This document shows, piece after piece, positions 21,097 through 30,755 of a DNA stretch of 55,258 nucleotides. How positions within the stretch are numbered: the stretch's first letter is position 1; every line of letters begins with the position of its first letter. Below the pieces are notes generated by a model that had not been told where the DNA came from, did no database searches, and saw only the letters and a program-made list of their open reading frames with translations. This stretch comes from Entoloma clypeatum (taxonomy: Eukaryota; Basidiomycota; Agaricomycetes; Agaricales; Entolomataceae). The stretch lies in contig CAUXFO010000011.1 of NCBI GenBank assembly GCA_963565915.1, forward strand, positions 1 to 55,258. The letters are read 5' to 3'. Both the position numbers and the translations under genes were made by a program.

Positions 21097-22210
21097 GAAA
21101 ACGGCAATCGGTTGAGTCATGCCAGAGAACAATAACGCTATTGTTCTCTGGGGCAGCTGACTCTGCCTATTGTTCACTTCGACACATAGTCCGACAGTCG
21201 CGCGACAGGGAAGACGCCACACGGCGCTCGCCCAGACAGCGCCCATCACAGGCACGTGCCACCATGAAATTTCATAGTAACACGTGCCTCAGGACCCTGC
21301 AAGGGTAAGGCTATGGGGAATCCCCATCACGGACCAGCGGTCCGGGTGAGACCCGAGTGAACCGAGATAACGGATCGCTCCCACATCAAAGTCCGAAGAT
21401 CTTTGAAGGCGAAGACCGTTATCCCAAAGGACACACAACAAGAAAACTAACCAATACCCAGTAACATGTAAGAACAGTTACGGGAAACCACCTAAGTACA
21501 TTATTTACGAAATGTACGTAAAAACGCCAGACACAATGGTCGACATCAGAGCTGGAGTAAGCAAGGGCGAACAAGCAAGTCATCTCATCGCTAGACATGT
21601 CGATTGTTCGAACCGACACCAGCTGAGCGAGATGACCCACATTCCCAACCCAACCCTAGGGTTGGGCGCACGTCCGTCGTTGAGTCTAGCAAAGGCCGGA
21701 CTCACCCCCAGCCCCTAACGTTAACCGGTTAGGGTTAGGTTAGGGGTTAGGGGTTAGGAGTAAGGGGTTACTGTTAGGGGGTAAGGTTAGGTTAAGCTGT
21801 TGGCTATTGTGTGTCAATAGGCAGGCATATATCTTTTCAATATAAACTGAGCTTACGGTTAGGGTTAGGCTCCAAGGCTAATTCCTATGGTTTTCCATTG
21901 CGCACGAAGGCGCTATACCGTAAGTCGTTGGTCAGCTACACCGACAGGGTGGATTTTCACCACCGTTAAAGAACCGGAATGGTCAGAGAATGAAGGGGGA
22001 CTCACTTTCGTAGGTAAGTCTGTGGTAGCAAGGAGTTAATTCTCACTATTATGGTACTCTAGCGTTGTTCTCCCATATGCTCCTTCCGCAGCGTTCGTAC
22101 TTAAACTACTAACTACAAAAGGGATACACACGCCATAACGCAGGTAGGTCTAGCCGGTACATCCAACTGTTCTCCCATATCCCCCTCGACGCCGCGAAGC
22201 GCCAAGACAC

Positions 22211-23394
22211 TCAGTCGTGACGAGACAACCAAGCGTCTCCGAGACTCTGACGAGTATTTACAAGGTGCGCCAGTGCGGTTCCTTCGGTTTCAGATAGTTC
22301 TGAATCTGAGGAGTCCTCGAGTTCGTCTGCAGACAGCCGAACAACCGGGGACTGGCGCGAAGCTTCCTTGTCCATTCCTGTGATCACCACCTTTTTCCAA
22401 AGAGTAGTTAAGTCAAATAAATTCAGAGTACGCTTTCGCGATACCAAGAATTTTCGTTTATCAAATCCTAACACCCGGATATCCGGCATGGGGGTTACCC
22501 CCCCTGCGGTGTGAACCATGACCGTCAGGTCCTCGTCGTCCATAACAGACGCCAAGTCCCCGGGGTCAGCGGAAAATCGTGGGTGCGAGAGGGAGAATTT
22601 CCCTTGCTCGGCGTTACTAAGATAGTCGCGCCAGAATCCGATGATGGTGTCACCAAGTTCTTTTGCGGAAAAGTAATTCCATGCCTCATTAAAATGTGAC
22701 TTAAGTACCAACACCTCTGCAGGTGCCTTTCTCACTTCGTTGAGACGTTTAGCCCAACTGTCAGTACTGTACTTCTTAAGCCATGCTTTAACAAGTTCTT
22801 CGGGGTACCCACGCTTCACATACAACAATACCAACTGTTGCAGTGCCCTGAGGTAAGTCGATTGTAGACTACTCAGCGTGGCGAGCCTCGACATTTCACC
22901 GATAAAAGTCCCTCTCTTTACATCGAGCGGGTGGTGGGAAATGTATGGAATTCGTTCCAAGTGTGAACGTGCTTTGCGATAAGGCATGTGTTGCAAAGCG
23001 CCTCTTTCATCGCGATACAGCATCATGTCCAAGAAGGGTTGATGAGACCCAGACACGTTCCACTCAATAACACAATCTTCGATGGCGACTTTTTGCACAA
23101 TACGAAGCGCTTCAGCTTCTGAATTGGCATATACTAAAGCCAGTACATCATCGATGTACCGTCCGTAGAAGGCTACGGACGGGTCCTCCATGATTCCACA
23201 GTGTTTCTCAAAGTACCAGCCGTACAAATTGGCTAAGTCTGGAGAATCAGCTACGCCCATAGCAAGGCCTCGACGCTGTTTGTAGAATTTTCCTTGGAAT
23301 TGTGTTATTAAATTGAGGTTACCAGCAAGGAGACACTGCAGGAAAAGTTGATGCAGTTGTAAATCGTCTCTGTCAATCACCGCGTAGTCTGCGT
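22211..23394 (-). pseudogene. RT fragment of L8 (C-terminal ~390 residues)
   Basis: Contains the B motif region, YIDD and the thumb/C-terminal part, but lacks the first catalytic Asp motif (GDVVAFYP) because of 5' truncation. Frame otherwise intact. Confidence 0.85.
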
Positions 23395-23420
23395 AGGGGT
23401 TAGGGGTTAGGGGTTAGGGG
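23395..23420 (+). repeat. TTAGGGG tract between L8 and L9
   Basis: About 3.5 TTAGGGG units joining the truncated 5' end of L8 to the 3' tail of L9. Confidence 0.9.
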
Positions 23421-23480
23421 AGGAGCACTACGACGAGCGCAGCGAGGAGGAGTGCGACTGAGGGGCCTGTGTGCCGATGT

Positions 23481-23543
23481 GGACAATAGGACTTGGGATA
23501 AGTCCAGGATCCTATTTCGGCCTTTATAGGCCTCATCAGGTCC
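23481..23543 (-). ncRNA. Hammerhead ribozyme (in L9)
   Basis: Type I hammerhead. Sense order: helix I GCCG-loop-GGAC, CUGAUGA, helix II GGCC(U)...(A)GGCC, GAAA, helix III AUAGGA...UCCUAU, predicted cleavage after AUU (H17 = U), then GUCC-loop-CGGC closing helix I. The helix I internal loop (UUUUC opposite ACAU) is where tertiary contacts to helix II would form. Confidence 0.88.
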
Positions 23544-23568
23544 GAAAACGGCAATCGGTTGAGTCATG

Positions 23569-23598
23569 CCAGAGAACAATAACGCTATTGTTCTCTGG
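23569..23598 (-). other. 13-bp RNA hairpin upstream of the ribozyme (L9)
   Basis: CCAGAGAACAATA and its exact complement enclose a 4-nt loop. It is present in every copy long enough to contain it, with loop changes and shortened stems in family b. Confidence 0.8.
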
Positions 23599-23696
23599 GG
23601 CAGCTGACTCTGCCTATTGTTCACTTCGACACATAGTCCGACAGTCGCGCGACAGGGAAGACGCCACACGGCGCTCGCCCAGACAGCGCCCATCAC

Positions 23697-23736
23697 AGGC
23701 ACGTGCCACCATGAAATTTCATAGTAACACGTGCCT
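23697..23736 (-). other. 19-bp RNA hairpin of the HHR module (L9)
   Basis: AGGCACGTG... pairs with ...CACGTGCCT over 19 positions on the sense strand, including G.U pairs that would be A.C on the antisense strand. A substitution relative to R4 keeps pairing by wobble. Confidence 0.75.
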
Positions 23737-24169
23737 CAGGACCCTGCAAGGGTAAGGCTATGGGGAATCCCCATCACGGACCAGCGGTCCGGGTGAGACC
23801 CGAGTGAACCGAGATAACGGATCGCTCCCACATCAAAGTCCGAAGATCTTTGAAGGCGAAGACCGTTATCCCAAAGGACACACAACAAGAAAACTAACCA
23901 ATACCCAGTAACATGTAAGAACAGTTACGGGAAACCACCTAAGTACATTATTTACGAAATGTACGTAAAAACGCCAGACACAATGGTCGACATCAGAGCT
24001 GGAGTAAGCAAGGGCGAACAAGCAAGTCATCTCATCGCTAGACATGTCGATTGTTCGAACCGACACCAGCTGAGCGAGATGACCCACATTCCCAACCCAA
24101 CCCTAGGGTTGGGCGCACGTCCGTCGTTGAGTCTAGCAAAGGCCGGACTCACCCCCAGCCCCTAACGTT

Positions 24170-24242
24170 AACCGGTTAGGGTTAGGTTAGGGGTTAGGGG
24201 TTAGGAGTAAGGGGTTACTGTTAGGGGGTAAGGTTAGGTTAA
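24170..24242 (+). repeat. Degenerate telomeric tract embedded in the PLE (L9)
   Basis: A mixture of TTAGGG, TTAGGGG, TTACTG and TAAGG words between the RT 3' UTR and the hammerhead module. The same tract with the same irregularities occurs in L6-L9, L11 and R4, so it is part of the element and not a former chromosome end. Confidence 0.8.
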
Positions 24243-24657
24243 GCTGTTGGCTATTGTGTGTCAATAGGCAGGCATATATCTTTTCAATATAAACTGAGCT
24301 TACGGTTAGGGTTAGGCTCCAAGGCTAATTCCTATGGTTTTCCATTGCGCACGAAGGCGCTATACCGTAAGTCGTTGGTCAGCTACACCGACAGGGTGGA
24401 TTTTCACCACCGTTAAAGAACCGGAATGGTCAGAGAATGAAGGGGGACTCACTTTCGTAGGTAAGTCTGTGGTAGCAAGGAGTTAATTCTCACTATTATG
24501 GTACTCTAGCGTTGTTCTCCCATATGCTCCTTCCGCAGCGTTCGTACTTAAACTACTAACTACAAAAGGGATACACACGCCATAACGCAGGTAGGTCTAG
24601 CCGGTACATCCAACTGTTCTCCCATATCCCCCTCGACGCCGCGAAGCGCCAAGACAC

Positions 24658-27600
24658 TCAGTCGTGACGAGACAACCAAGCGTCTCCGAGACTCTGACGA
24701 GTATTTACAAGGTGCGCCAGTGCGGTTCCTTCGGTTTCAGATAGTTCTGAATCTGAGGAGTCCTCGAGTTCGTCTGCAGACAGCCGAACAACCGGGGACT
24801 GGCGCGAAGCTTCCTTGTCCATTCCTGTGATCACCACCTTTTTCCAAAGAGTAGTTAAGTCAAATAAATTCAGAGTACGCTTTCGCGATACCAAGAATTT
24901 TCGTTTATCAAATCCTAACACCCGGATATCCGGCATGGGGGTTACCCCCCCTGCGGTGTGAACCATGACCGTCAGGTCCTCGTCGTCCATAACAGACGCC
25001 AAGTCCCCGGGGTCAGCGGAAAATCGTGGGTGCGAGAGGGAGAATTTCCCTTGCTCGGCGTTACTAAGATAGTCGCGCCAGAATCCGATGATGGTGTCAC
25101 CAAGTTCTTTTGCGGAAAAGTAATTCCATGCCTCATTAAAATGTGACTTAAGTACCAACACCTCTGCAGGTGCCTTTCTCACTTCGTTGAGACGTTTAGC
25201 CCAACTGTCAGTACTGTACTTCTTAAGCCATGCTTTAACAAGTTCTTCGGGGTACCCACGCTTCACATACAACAATACCAACTGTTGCAGTGCCCTGAGG
25301 TAAGTCGATTGTAGACTACTCAGCGTGGCGAGCCTCGACATTTCACCGATAAAAGTCCCTCTCTTTACATCGAGCGGGTGGTGGGAAATGTATGGAATTC
25401 GTTCCAAGTGTGAACGTGCTTTGCGATAAGGCATGTGTTGCAAAGCGCCTCTTTCATCGCGATACAGCATCATGTCCAAGAAGGGTTGATGAGACCCAGA
25501 CACGTTCCACTCAATAACACAATCTTCGATGGCGACTTTTTGCACAATACGAAGCGCTTCAGCTTCTGAATTGGCATATACTAAAGCCAGTACATCATCG
25601 ATGTACCGTCCGTAGAAGGCTACGGACGGGTCCTCCATGATTCCACAGTGTTTCTCAAAGTACCAGCCGTACAAATTGGCTAAGTCTGGAGAATCAGCTA
25701 CGCCCATAGCAAGGCCTCGACGCTGTTTGTAGAATTTTCCTTGGAATTGTGTTATTAAATTGAGGTTACCAGCAAGGAGACACTGCAGGAAAAGTTGATG
25801 CAGTTGTAAATCGTCTCTGTCAATCACCGCGTAGTCTGCGTCTATATCAAAGCCGGACCATTCGCAATATAGAAAGTCAACGATGTCAAGACAACGTTGA
25901 ATTGGAATGGAGGGGTAGAACGCGACGACGTCGCCGGTGACAAGATAGAATCTCTTGTTGGGGATCATCCTCAATTTACTCAATTTTATCGCCAAATCTT
26001 TGGTACCGTGAATAACGGTGGGCGCCGCTTTAACAAGCGGTTTGAGACATTTAGAAATGTACTTTGCAGCAGGGTTCTGGATGGCACTGTGACACGGAAT
26101 AATCGGTCGCATCTTAACAGGTTCCTTGTGAATTTTAGGAATCCCGTAAAATTGCGGCACAGTATGTTTAGCGAACCCTCCCTTTTCTTCTTTGGGGGTA
26201 ATTCTTGATCGCAAAAATCGCGCTAACTGCTTGCCAAGGGGATGAACGTCAAAAGCAAGTTTTGCTATGTCGCCCATGGCAGTACATTGATGAGCAAAGA
26301 TAAGATTAGCTTGGAACTCCGGAATTTCTATATAGTTCTGGAGATCGTTAAGTAGATCTAAGCTCTTCTCTATTATCCAATCCCGACGCGAGACTGCTAT
26401 GCCCAAATTTTTATCTGTCATGGTAACGACGTAGTCATTATCATACAGAAAGCGCTGGATTACTCGAGTGGACGGTGCGTTCGGATTGCGTGGTACGTCA
26501 CTCTTAGACTCCCGGATTTTAGATATCGTATCCATGACGAAGATCTTACCGAGGGTCAATCCATGCGCTATATAAGCAGGGACTTTAGGTAGTTTCTGAG
26601 AAGTCTCATGTTCTACCTCAAAGTCTGGATCATAGAGGTTTGAAGTTCCTTCAGTGAAAGAAAAGTAAATGCGCCATAACAGGCGGCGACGGAAGTCGTT
26701 ATAAGCTTCCGTTATTAACTTAACGTTAGTTTTACTATTGAACATGTAGTTCAATCCCACTGATAGTTGATGTTCAACTTCTAAAGGCAGGTTCACACCA
26801 GGGGAGCGATGTACATGGTCTTTGTATTGGGCAGCCAGTAATACAGATACAGGTGTAATACAATGTACATACGCGATGGCGGAAGGAAACGATAGCAATA
26901 AAATCGAGTCCGGGTAAGTAGAAGGCCGATTCCAGACAGTTTTGACACTCACGTTTTTAGACGAGGGGGCCGAAGCCCCGAAAAGAATCCCGGCGGTTAA
27001 GACCGCGCCTTCCCCTTCCCCTTCGCTGACCCTTTCGGGCCCGGCTTTTTGCCTTTTGGGGAGTCTCCAGTCGCGCGTGCTTTGGCTCTGGCTTTGCGAG
27101 CGGGGGGCGGCACGAACGGCTTCGGCGCTTTCGGCGTCGTCGTCTTGCTGGAGGAGGCGGTGGAGGAACGGGTCTTGCCATCTTTCTCCTTGTTTTTCTT
27201 GAACTTGAGCCCCTTGGGGAGAGGCTGAGAAATAGACCGATAAGTCAGTGAGACTTAGAGGGGAAGGGAAGTAATCAGAGTCACTTACCTTGCCCAGTTC
27301 CTTGCCACTGAACCGCTTGGCGATTGCTTTGTCGAGCAGAGCCTCGAGAGACTCGTTGGTGACGGCAACGTCACCTTGCGCGACTTTCGCGGCGGCAGCG
27401 ATTTCCTTCTTGCGTTCCATCTTGTGTTTTTGAGCGTTGTCGATGGCCTCGACAACGGAGATGACGCGAAGGGGGAACCGGACCAGGGCACGGGTGAAAG
27501 CGAGGGCGTTCTTCTTTACCTGGGGGTCCGGTATCCACTCCGAAATGACGAGCTCACCAGGCTCGCCACCGTCCTCGAAAACGGGGACCTGCTTGTCCTT

Positions 27601-28134
27601 GCACAAGACAGCGATCCTCTCCTTGACGACGACGTAGTAAGTCGTGTGAAGGCGTTGCGGAGTGAGCTCGTTCTGGAGGAATTGGTACTCCGTCTCCTTG
27701 GCGCGAAAAAGATTGGCGAAGGCGGAGTCGAGGAACTCTTTGTGGAGCTTCTCGGAGGCTTTGCGGAATGCGTCCGCTTCGGCCTGTCCAGAATAGCCCT
27801 TCGTGAATTGAAGAGCCGGTGCTGAGCGACGCACCTCGGGGGGATACTCCCCCCTGCTTTGGAAGTCGCGCCACCGGGCGAGGGTGGCGGACATAACGCA
27901 GAGCTGTTCAGTCTGCGCTTTGGTCTTCAGAAGAAGAGGGCGCAAAGCTACGCGATAGTCGAGAGGGACCTGGGCGACGACGTCCTCGACGCTGTTGGCG
28001 GCCGCAAGCGCGGCCACAAACATGGCGGAGGTGTCGCCCATCTCGGCGTTGGACTGCACGGCGAGGACGCCGGCGAGTGGGGAGAGGGCGCGGTTGAAAG
28101 CGCCGGAGGCACGAAAAGCAGAAGAAGAAGCCAT
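24658..28134 (-). CDS. ORF1-RT fusion frame of PLE L9, Penelope-type reverse transcriptase without endonuclease
   Basis: Open for 1158 codons from the ORF1 ATG at 28134 if the 64-nt intron is retained. Approximate residues in the fusion: PQFYGIPKIHK around 660 and the following KMRPI, typical of PLE RTs; GDVVAFYPSIP around 736 with the first catalytic Asp; RRGLAMGVADSPDLANLYGW (B motif) near 810; YIDDVLAL near 843 with the catalytic Asp pair; FLDMMLYRD near 881; then HHPLDVKRGTF and VKRGYPEELV, as in the PLE thumb region. The last ~180 residues carry no GIY-YIG signature, and the protein ends in an acidic serine cluster (DELEDSSDSE). The RT would copy element RNA at a telomeric 3' OH. If splicing occurs, RT must be made from the unspliced message or from an internal start. 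The frame is intact, so the copy may be active. Confidence 0.85.
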   Translation of the reverse strand: MASSSAFRASGAFNRALSPLAGVLAVQSNAEMGDTSAMFVAALAAANSVEDVVAQVPLDYRVALRPLLLKTKAQTEQLCVMSATLARWRDFQSRGEYPPEVRRSAPALQFTKGYSGQAEADAFRKASEKLHKEFLDSAFANLFRAKETEYQFLQNELTPQRLHTTYYVVVKERIAVLCKDKQVPVFEDGGEPGELVISEWIPDPQVKKNALAFTRALVRFPLRVISVVEAIDNAQKHKMERKKEIAAAAKVAQGDVAVTNESLEALLDKAIAKRFSGKELGKVSDSDYFPSPLSLTDLSVYFSASPQGAQVQEKQGERWQDPFLHRLLQQDDDAESAEAVRAAPRSQSQSQSTRDWRLPKRQKAGPERVSEGEGEGAVLTAGILFGASAPSSKNVSVKTVWNRPSTYPDSILLLSFPSAIAYVHCITPVSVLLAAQYKDHVHRSPGVNLPLEVEHQLSVGLNYMFNSKTNVKLITEAYNDFRRRLLWRIYFSFTEGTSNLYDPDFEVEHETSQKLPKVPAYIAHGLTLGKIFVMDTISKIRESKSDVPRNPNAPSTRVIQRFLYDNDYVVTMTDKNLGIAVSRRDWIIEKSLDLLNDLQNYIEIPEFQANLIFAHQCTAMGDIAKLAFDVHPLGKQLARFLRSRITPKEEKGGFAKHTVPQFYGIPKIHKEPVKMRPIIPCHSAIQNPAAKYISKCLKPLVKAAPTVIHGTKDLAIKLSKLRMIPNKRFYLVTGDVVAFYPSIPIQRCLDIVDFLYCEWSGFDIDADYAVIDRDDLQLHQLFLQCLLAGNLNLITQFQGKFYKQRRGLAMGVADSPDLANLYGWYFEKHCGIMEDPSVAFYGRYIDDVLALVYANSEAEALRIVQKVAIEDCVIEWNVSGSHQPFLDMMLYRDERGALQHMPYRKARSHLERIPYISHHPLDVKRGTFIGEMSRLATLSSLQSTYLRALQQLVLLYVKRGYPEELVKAWLKKYSTDSWAKRLNEVRKAPAEVLVLKSHFNEAWNYFSAKELGDTIIGFWRDYLSNAEQGKFSLSHPRFSADPGDLASVMDDEDLTVMVHTAGGVTPMPDIRVLGFDKRKFLVSRKRTLNLFDLTTLWKKVVITGMDKEASRQSPVVRLSADELEDSSDSELSETEGTALAHLVNTRQSLGDAWLSRHD
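26997..28134 (-). CDS. ORF1 protein of PLE L9 (spliced, 357 aa)
   Basis: Exon 1 28134-27289 (282 codons) and exon 2 27224-26997, joined by removal of a 64-nt GTAAGT...CAG intron (27288-27225) with a CTGAC branch-like site. Splicing shifts the frame so that a Lys/Ser/Pro-rich tail (PLPKGLKFKKNK ... KGKGKARS) follows, ending at TAA. The basic tail looks like a nucleic-acid-binding or nuclear-targeting segment. The upstream part (MASSSAFRASGAFNRALSP start, then an Ala/Lys/Glu-rich helical region) has no domain I recognise. The start ATG is supported by R4, where the corresponding MAPTSAS start and FNRALSPLAGVLA are conserved. Function inferred only: an RNA-binding partner of the RT. Confidence 0.72.
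27225..27288 (-). other. 64-nt retained-or-spliced intron of PLE ORF1 (L9)
   Basis: Starts GTAAGTGA and ends TTTCTCAG (sense). Its length is not a multiple of three, so splicing switches the downstream frame. The intron is itself open in the RT frame. Equivalent introns of exactly 64 nt occur in L6, R2 and R4. Confidence 0.78.
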
Positions 28135-28240
28135 TGAGAGGGGGGGAGGGTGAGATGGTGGAGGCTGGGTGACGACAGGAGCGATGTGCAAGGTTGGCGT
28201 CGGAGTTGTTGGGCATAGACAGTCAAGAGGGGGTTAGGGG

Positions 28241-28330
28241 AGGAGCACTACGACGAGCGCAGCGAGGAGGAGTGCGACTGAGGGGCCTGTGTGCCGATGT
28301 GGACAATAGGACTTGGGATAAGTCCAGGAT
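28241..28330 (-). mobile_element. PLE copy L10, 90-bp 3' fragment (family a)
   Basis: Stops inside the hammerhead helix III loop (sense 5' end ATCCTGGACTT), then TTAGGGG and L11. Contains only the 3' half of the ribozyme. Confidence 0.88.
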
Positions 28331-28356
28331 AGGGGTTAGGGGTTAGGGGTTAGGGG

Positions 28357-29626
28357 AGGAGCACTACGACGAGCGCAGCGAGGAGGAGTGCGACTGAGGG
28401 GCCTGTGTGCCGATGTGGACAATAGGACTTGGGATAAGTCCAGGATCCTATTTCGGCCTTTATAGGCCTCATCAGGTCCGAAAACGGCAATCGGTTGAGT
28501 CATGCCAGAGAACAATAACGCTATTGTTCTCTGGGGCAGCTGACTCTGCCTATTGTTCACTTCGACACATAGTCCGACAGTCGCGCGACAGGGAAGACGC
28601 CACACGGCGCTCGCCCAGACAGCGCCCATCACAGGCACGTGCCACCATGAAATTTCATAGTAACACGTGCCTCAGGACCCTGCAAGGGTAAGGCTATGGG
28701 GAATCCCCATCACGGACCAGCGGTCCGGGTGAGACCCGAGTGAACCGAGATAACGGATCGCTCCCACATCAAAGTCCGAAGATCTTTGAAGGCGAAGACC
28801 GTTATCCCAAAGGACACACAACAAGAAAACTAACCAATACCCAGTAACATGTAAGAACAGTTACGGGAAACCACCTAAGTACATTATTTACGAAATGTAC
28901 GTAAAAACGCCAGACACAATGGTCGACATCAGAGCTGGAGTAAGCAAGGGCGAACAAGCAAGTCATCTCATCGCTAGACATGTCGATTGTTCGAACCGAC
29001 ACCAGCTGAGCGAGATGACCCACATTCCCAACCCAACCCTAGGGTTGGGCGCACGTCCGTCGTTGAGTCTAGCAAAGGCCGGACTCACCCCCAGCCCCTA
29101 ACGTTAACCGGTTAGGGTTAGGTTAGGGGTTAGGGGTTAGGAGTAAGGGGTTACTGTTAGGGGGTAAGGTTAGGTTAAGCTGTTGGCTATTGTGTGTCAA
29201 TAGGCAGGCATATATCTTTTCAATATAAACTGAGCTTACGGTTAGGGTTAGGCTCCAAGGCTAATTCCTATGGTTTTCCATTGCGCACGAAGGCGCTATA
29301 CCGTAAGTCGTTGGTCAGCTACACCGACAGGGTGGATTTTCACCACCGTTAAAGAACCGGAATGGTCAGAGAATGAAGGGGGACTCACTTTCGTAGGTAA
29401 GTCTGTGGTAGCAAGGAGTTAATTCTCACTATTATGGTACTCTAGCGTTGTTCTCCCATATGCTCCTTCCGCAGCGTTCGTACTTAAACTACTAACTACA
29501 AAAGGGATACACACGCCATAACGCAGGTAGGTCTAGCCGGTACATCCAACTGTTCTCCCATATCCCCCTCGACGCCGCGAAGCGCCAAGACACTCAGTCG
29601 TGACGAGACAACCAAGCGTCTCCGAG
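28357..29626 (-). mobile_element. PLE copy L11, 1.27 kb, outermost left-arm insert
   Basis: Family a tail, hammerhead, hairpins, fossil tract and 3' UTR, plus the last 11 RT codons (29594-29626), then the terminal TTAGGGG array. Nearly identical to L8 and L9. Confidence 0.9.
28417..28479 (-). ncRNA. Hammerhead ribozyme (in L11)
   Basis: Complete 63-nt motif. Confidence 0.85.
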
Positions 29627-29825
29627 GGGGGTTAGGGGTTAGGGGTTAGGGGTTAGGGGTTAGGGGTTAGGGGTTAGGGGTTAGGGGTTAGGGGTTAGGG
29701 GTTAGGGTTAGGGGTTAGGGGTTAGGGGTTAGGGGTTAGGGGGTTAGGGGTTAGGGGTTAGGGGTTAGGGGTTAGGGTTAGGGGTTAGGGGTTAGGGGTT
29801 AGGGGTTAGGGGTTAGGGGTTAGGG
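29627..29825 (+). repeat. Terminal telomere array, left chromosome end (TTAGGGG)n
   Basis: About 28 units, mostly TTAGGGG with occasional TTAGGG or TTAGGGGG. The G-rich strand runs 5' to 3' toward the gap, as at the right-hand end of a chromosome. Confidence 0.95.
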
Positions 29826-30025
29826 NNNNNNNNNNNNNNNNNNNNNNNNNNNNNNNNNNNNNNNNNNNNNNNNNNNNNNNNNNNNNNNNNNNNNNNNNNN
29901 NNNNNNNNNNNNNNNNNNNNNNNNNNNNNNNNNNNNNNNNNNNNNNNNNNNNNNNNNNNNNNNNNNNNNNNNNNNNNNNNNNNNNNNNNNNNNNNNNNNN
30001 NNNNNNNNNNNNNNNNNNNNNNNNN
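29826..30025. other. Assembly gap, exactly 200 N
   Basis: A round-number run of N between two oppositely oriented telomere arrays. It is an estimated or placeholder gap, not sequence. Confidence 0.99.
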
Positions 30026-30182
30026 ACCCCTAACCCCCTAACCCCTAACCCCTAACCCCTAACCCCTAACCCCTAACCCCTAACCCCTAACCCCTAACCC
30101 CCTAACCCCTAACCCCCTAACCCCTAACCCCTAACCCCTAACCCCTAACCCCTAACCCCTAACCCCTAACCCCTAACCCCTA
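30026..30182 (-). repeat. Terminal telomere array, right chromosome end (CCCCTAA)n
   Basis: About 22 units of CCCCTAA with some CCCCCTAA. The G-rich strand is on the minus strand and runs toward the gap, as at the left-hand end of a chromosome. Confidence 0.95.
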
Positions 30183-30755
30183 GCCTGGCTTAAGAAGTAC
30201 AGTGCTGACAGTTGGGCAAAACGTCTCAACGAACAGAGAAAGGCACCGGCAGAAGTGTTGGTACTTAAGTCTGAATTCAACGAGGCATGGAATTACTTCT
30301 CCGCAAAAGAACTTGGTGACACCATCATCGGATTCTGGCGCGACTACTTAAGTAACGCTGAGCAAGGGAAATTCTCCCTCTCGTACCCGCGTTTCTCCGC
30401 TGACCCCGGGGACTTGTCGTCTGTCGTGGACGATGAGGACCTGACGGTTGAGGTTCACACCTCTGGGGGCGTTGCCCCCATGCCGGACATTAGGGTACTA
30501 GGATTTGATAAGAAAAAATTCCTAGTGTCGCGAAAGCGCACTCTGAATTTGTTTGATTTGACCAGCCTTTGGAAAAAGGTGGTGATCACAGGAATGGACA
30601 AGGAAGCTTCCCGCCTCTCGCCCACCCGTCGACTGTCTGCTGCAGATATCGAGGACTCCTCAGATTCGGAAGACTCCGAAACCGAAGGGAGGGCATTGGC
30701 GAACCTTGTTAATACTCGTCAGAGTCTTGGAGACGCTTGGCTGGCTAAACACTAG
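30183..30755 (+). pseudogene. RT C-terminal fragment of R1
   Basis: 190 codons in frame to a TAG at 30753. Conserved with the other RTs but with its own substitutions (SSVVDDEDL, acidic tail IEDSSDSEDSE). Catalytic motifs are lost. Confidence 0.85.

Larger units (their letters stand above)
20974..23394 (-). mobile_element. PLE copy L8, 2.4 kb, 5'-truncated in RT
   Basis: Nearly identical to the corresponding part of L9 and L11, implying very recent insertion. Truncated at codons for DADYAVIDRDD, then TTAGGGG. Confidence 0.9.
23421..28228 (-). mobile_element. PLE copy L9, 4.8 kb, apparently full length
   Basis: An endonuclease-deficient Penelope-like retroelement (Coprina-like). Sense order: 5' end CTTGACTG..., short leader, ORF1 with a 64-nt intron, RT, 3' UTR, degenerate telomeric tract, 40-nt and 30-nt hairpins, hammerhead ribozyme and family a 3' tail ending in ...GTGCTCCT followed by CCCCTAA. 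The 5' end coincides with that of R4 in the other arm, although the two differ a good deal in ORF1, so this is probably the true element start. Known EN-deficient PLEs sit at telomeres in fungi, rotifers and other eukaryotes. The placement here fits that. Confidence 0.9.

Noticed and set aside
23866..24087. 73-codon frame in the hammerhead module (repeated in L6-L9, L11, R4)
   Set aside because: Families b and c have indels that shift this frame soon after its start, while the RNA structures are kept. Better read as non-coding RNA.
24170..24242. Internal telomeric tract taken as a junction between two inserts
   Set aside because: Identical irregularities in all long copies show it belongs to the element. 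Real junction tracts are cleaner TTAGGGG and differ in length.
27376..27825. 149-codon frame antisense to ORF1 (and its mirror at 32061-32510)
   Set aside because: Lies entirely within ORF1 exon 1 on the opposite strand, and is not maintained as one frame in R4, where the antisense is shorter and different. A shadow frame.
14101..29626. LTR retrotransposon as an explanation for the repeated ends
   Set aside because: The RT is Penelope-type, there is no protease, integrase or RNase H, no LTR target duplications, and joints are telomere repeats.
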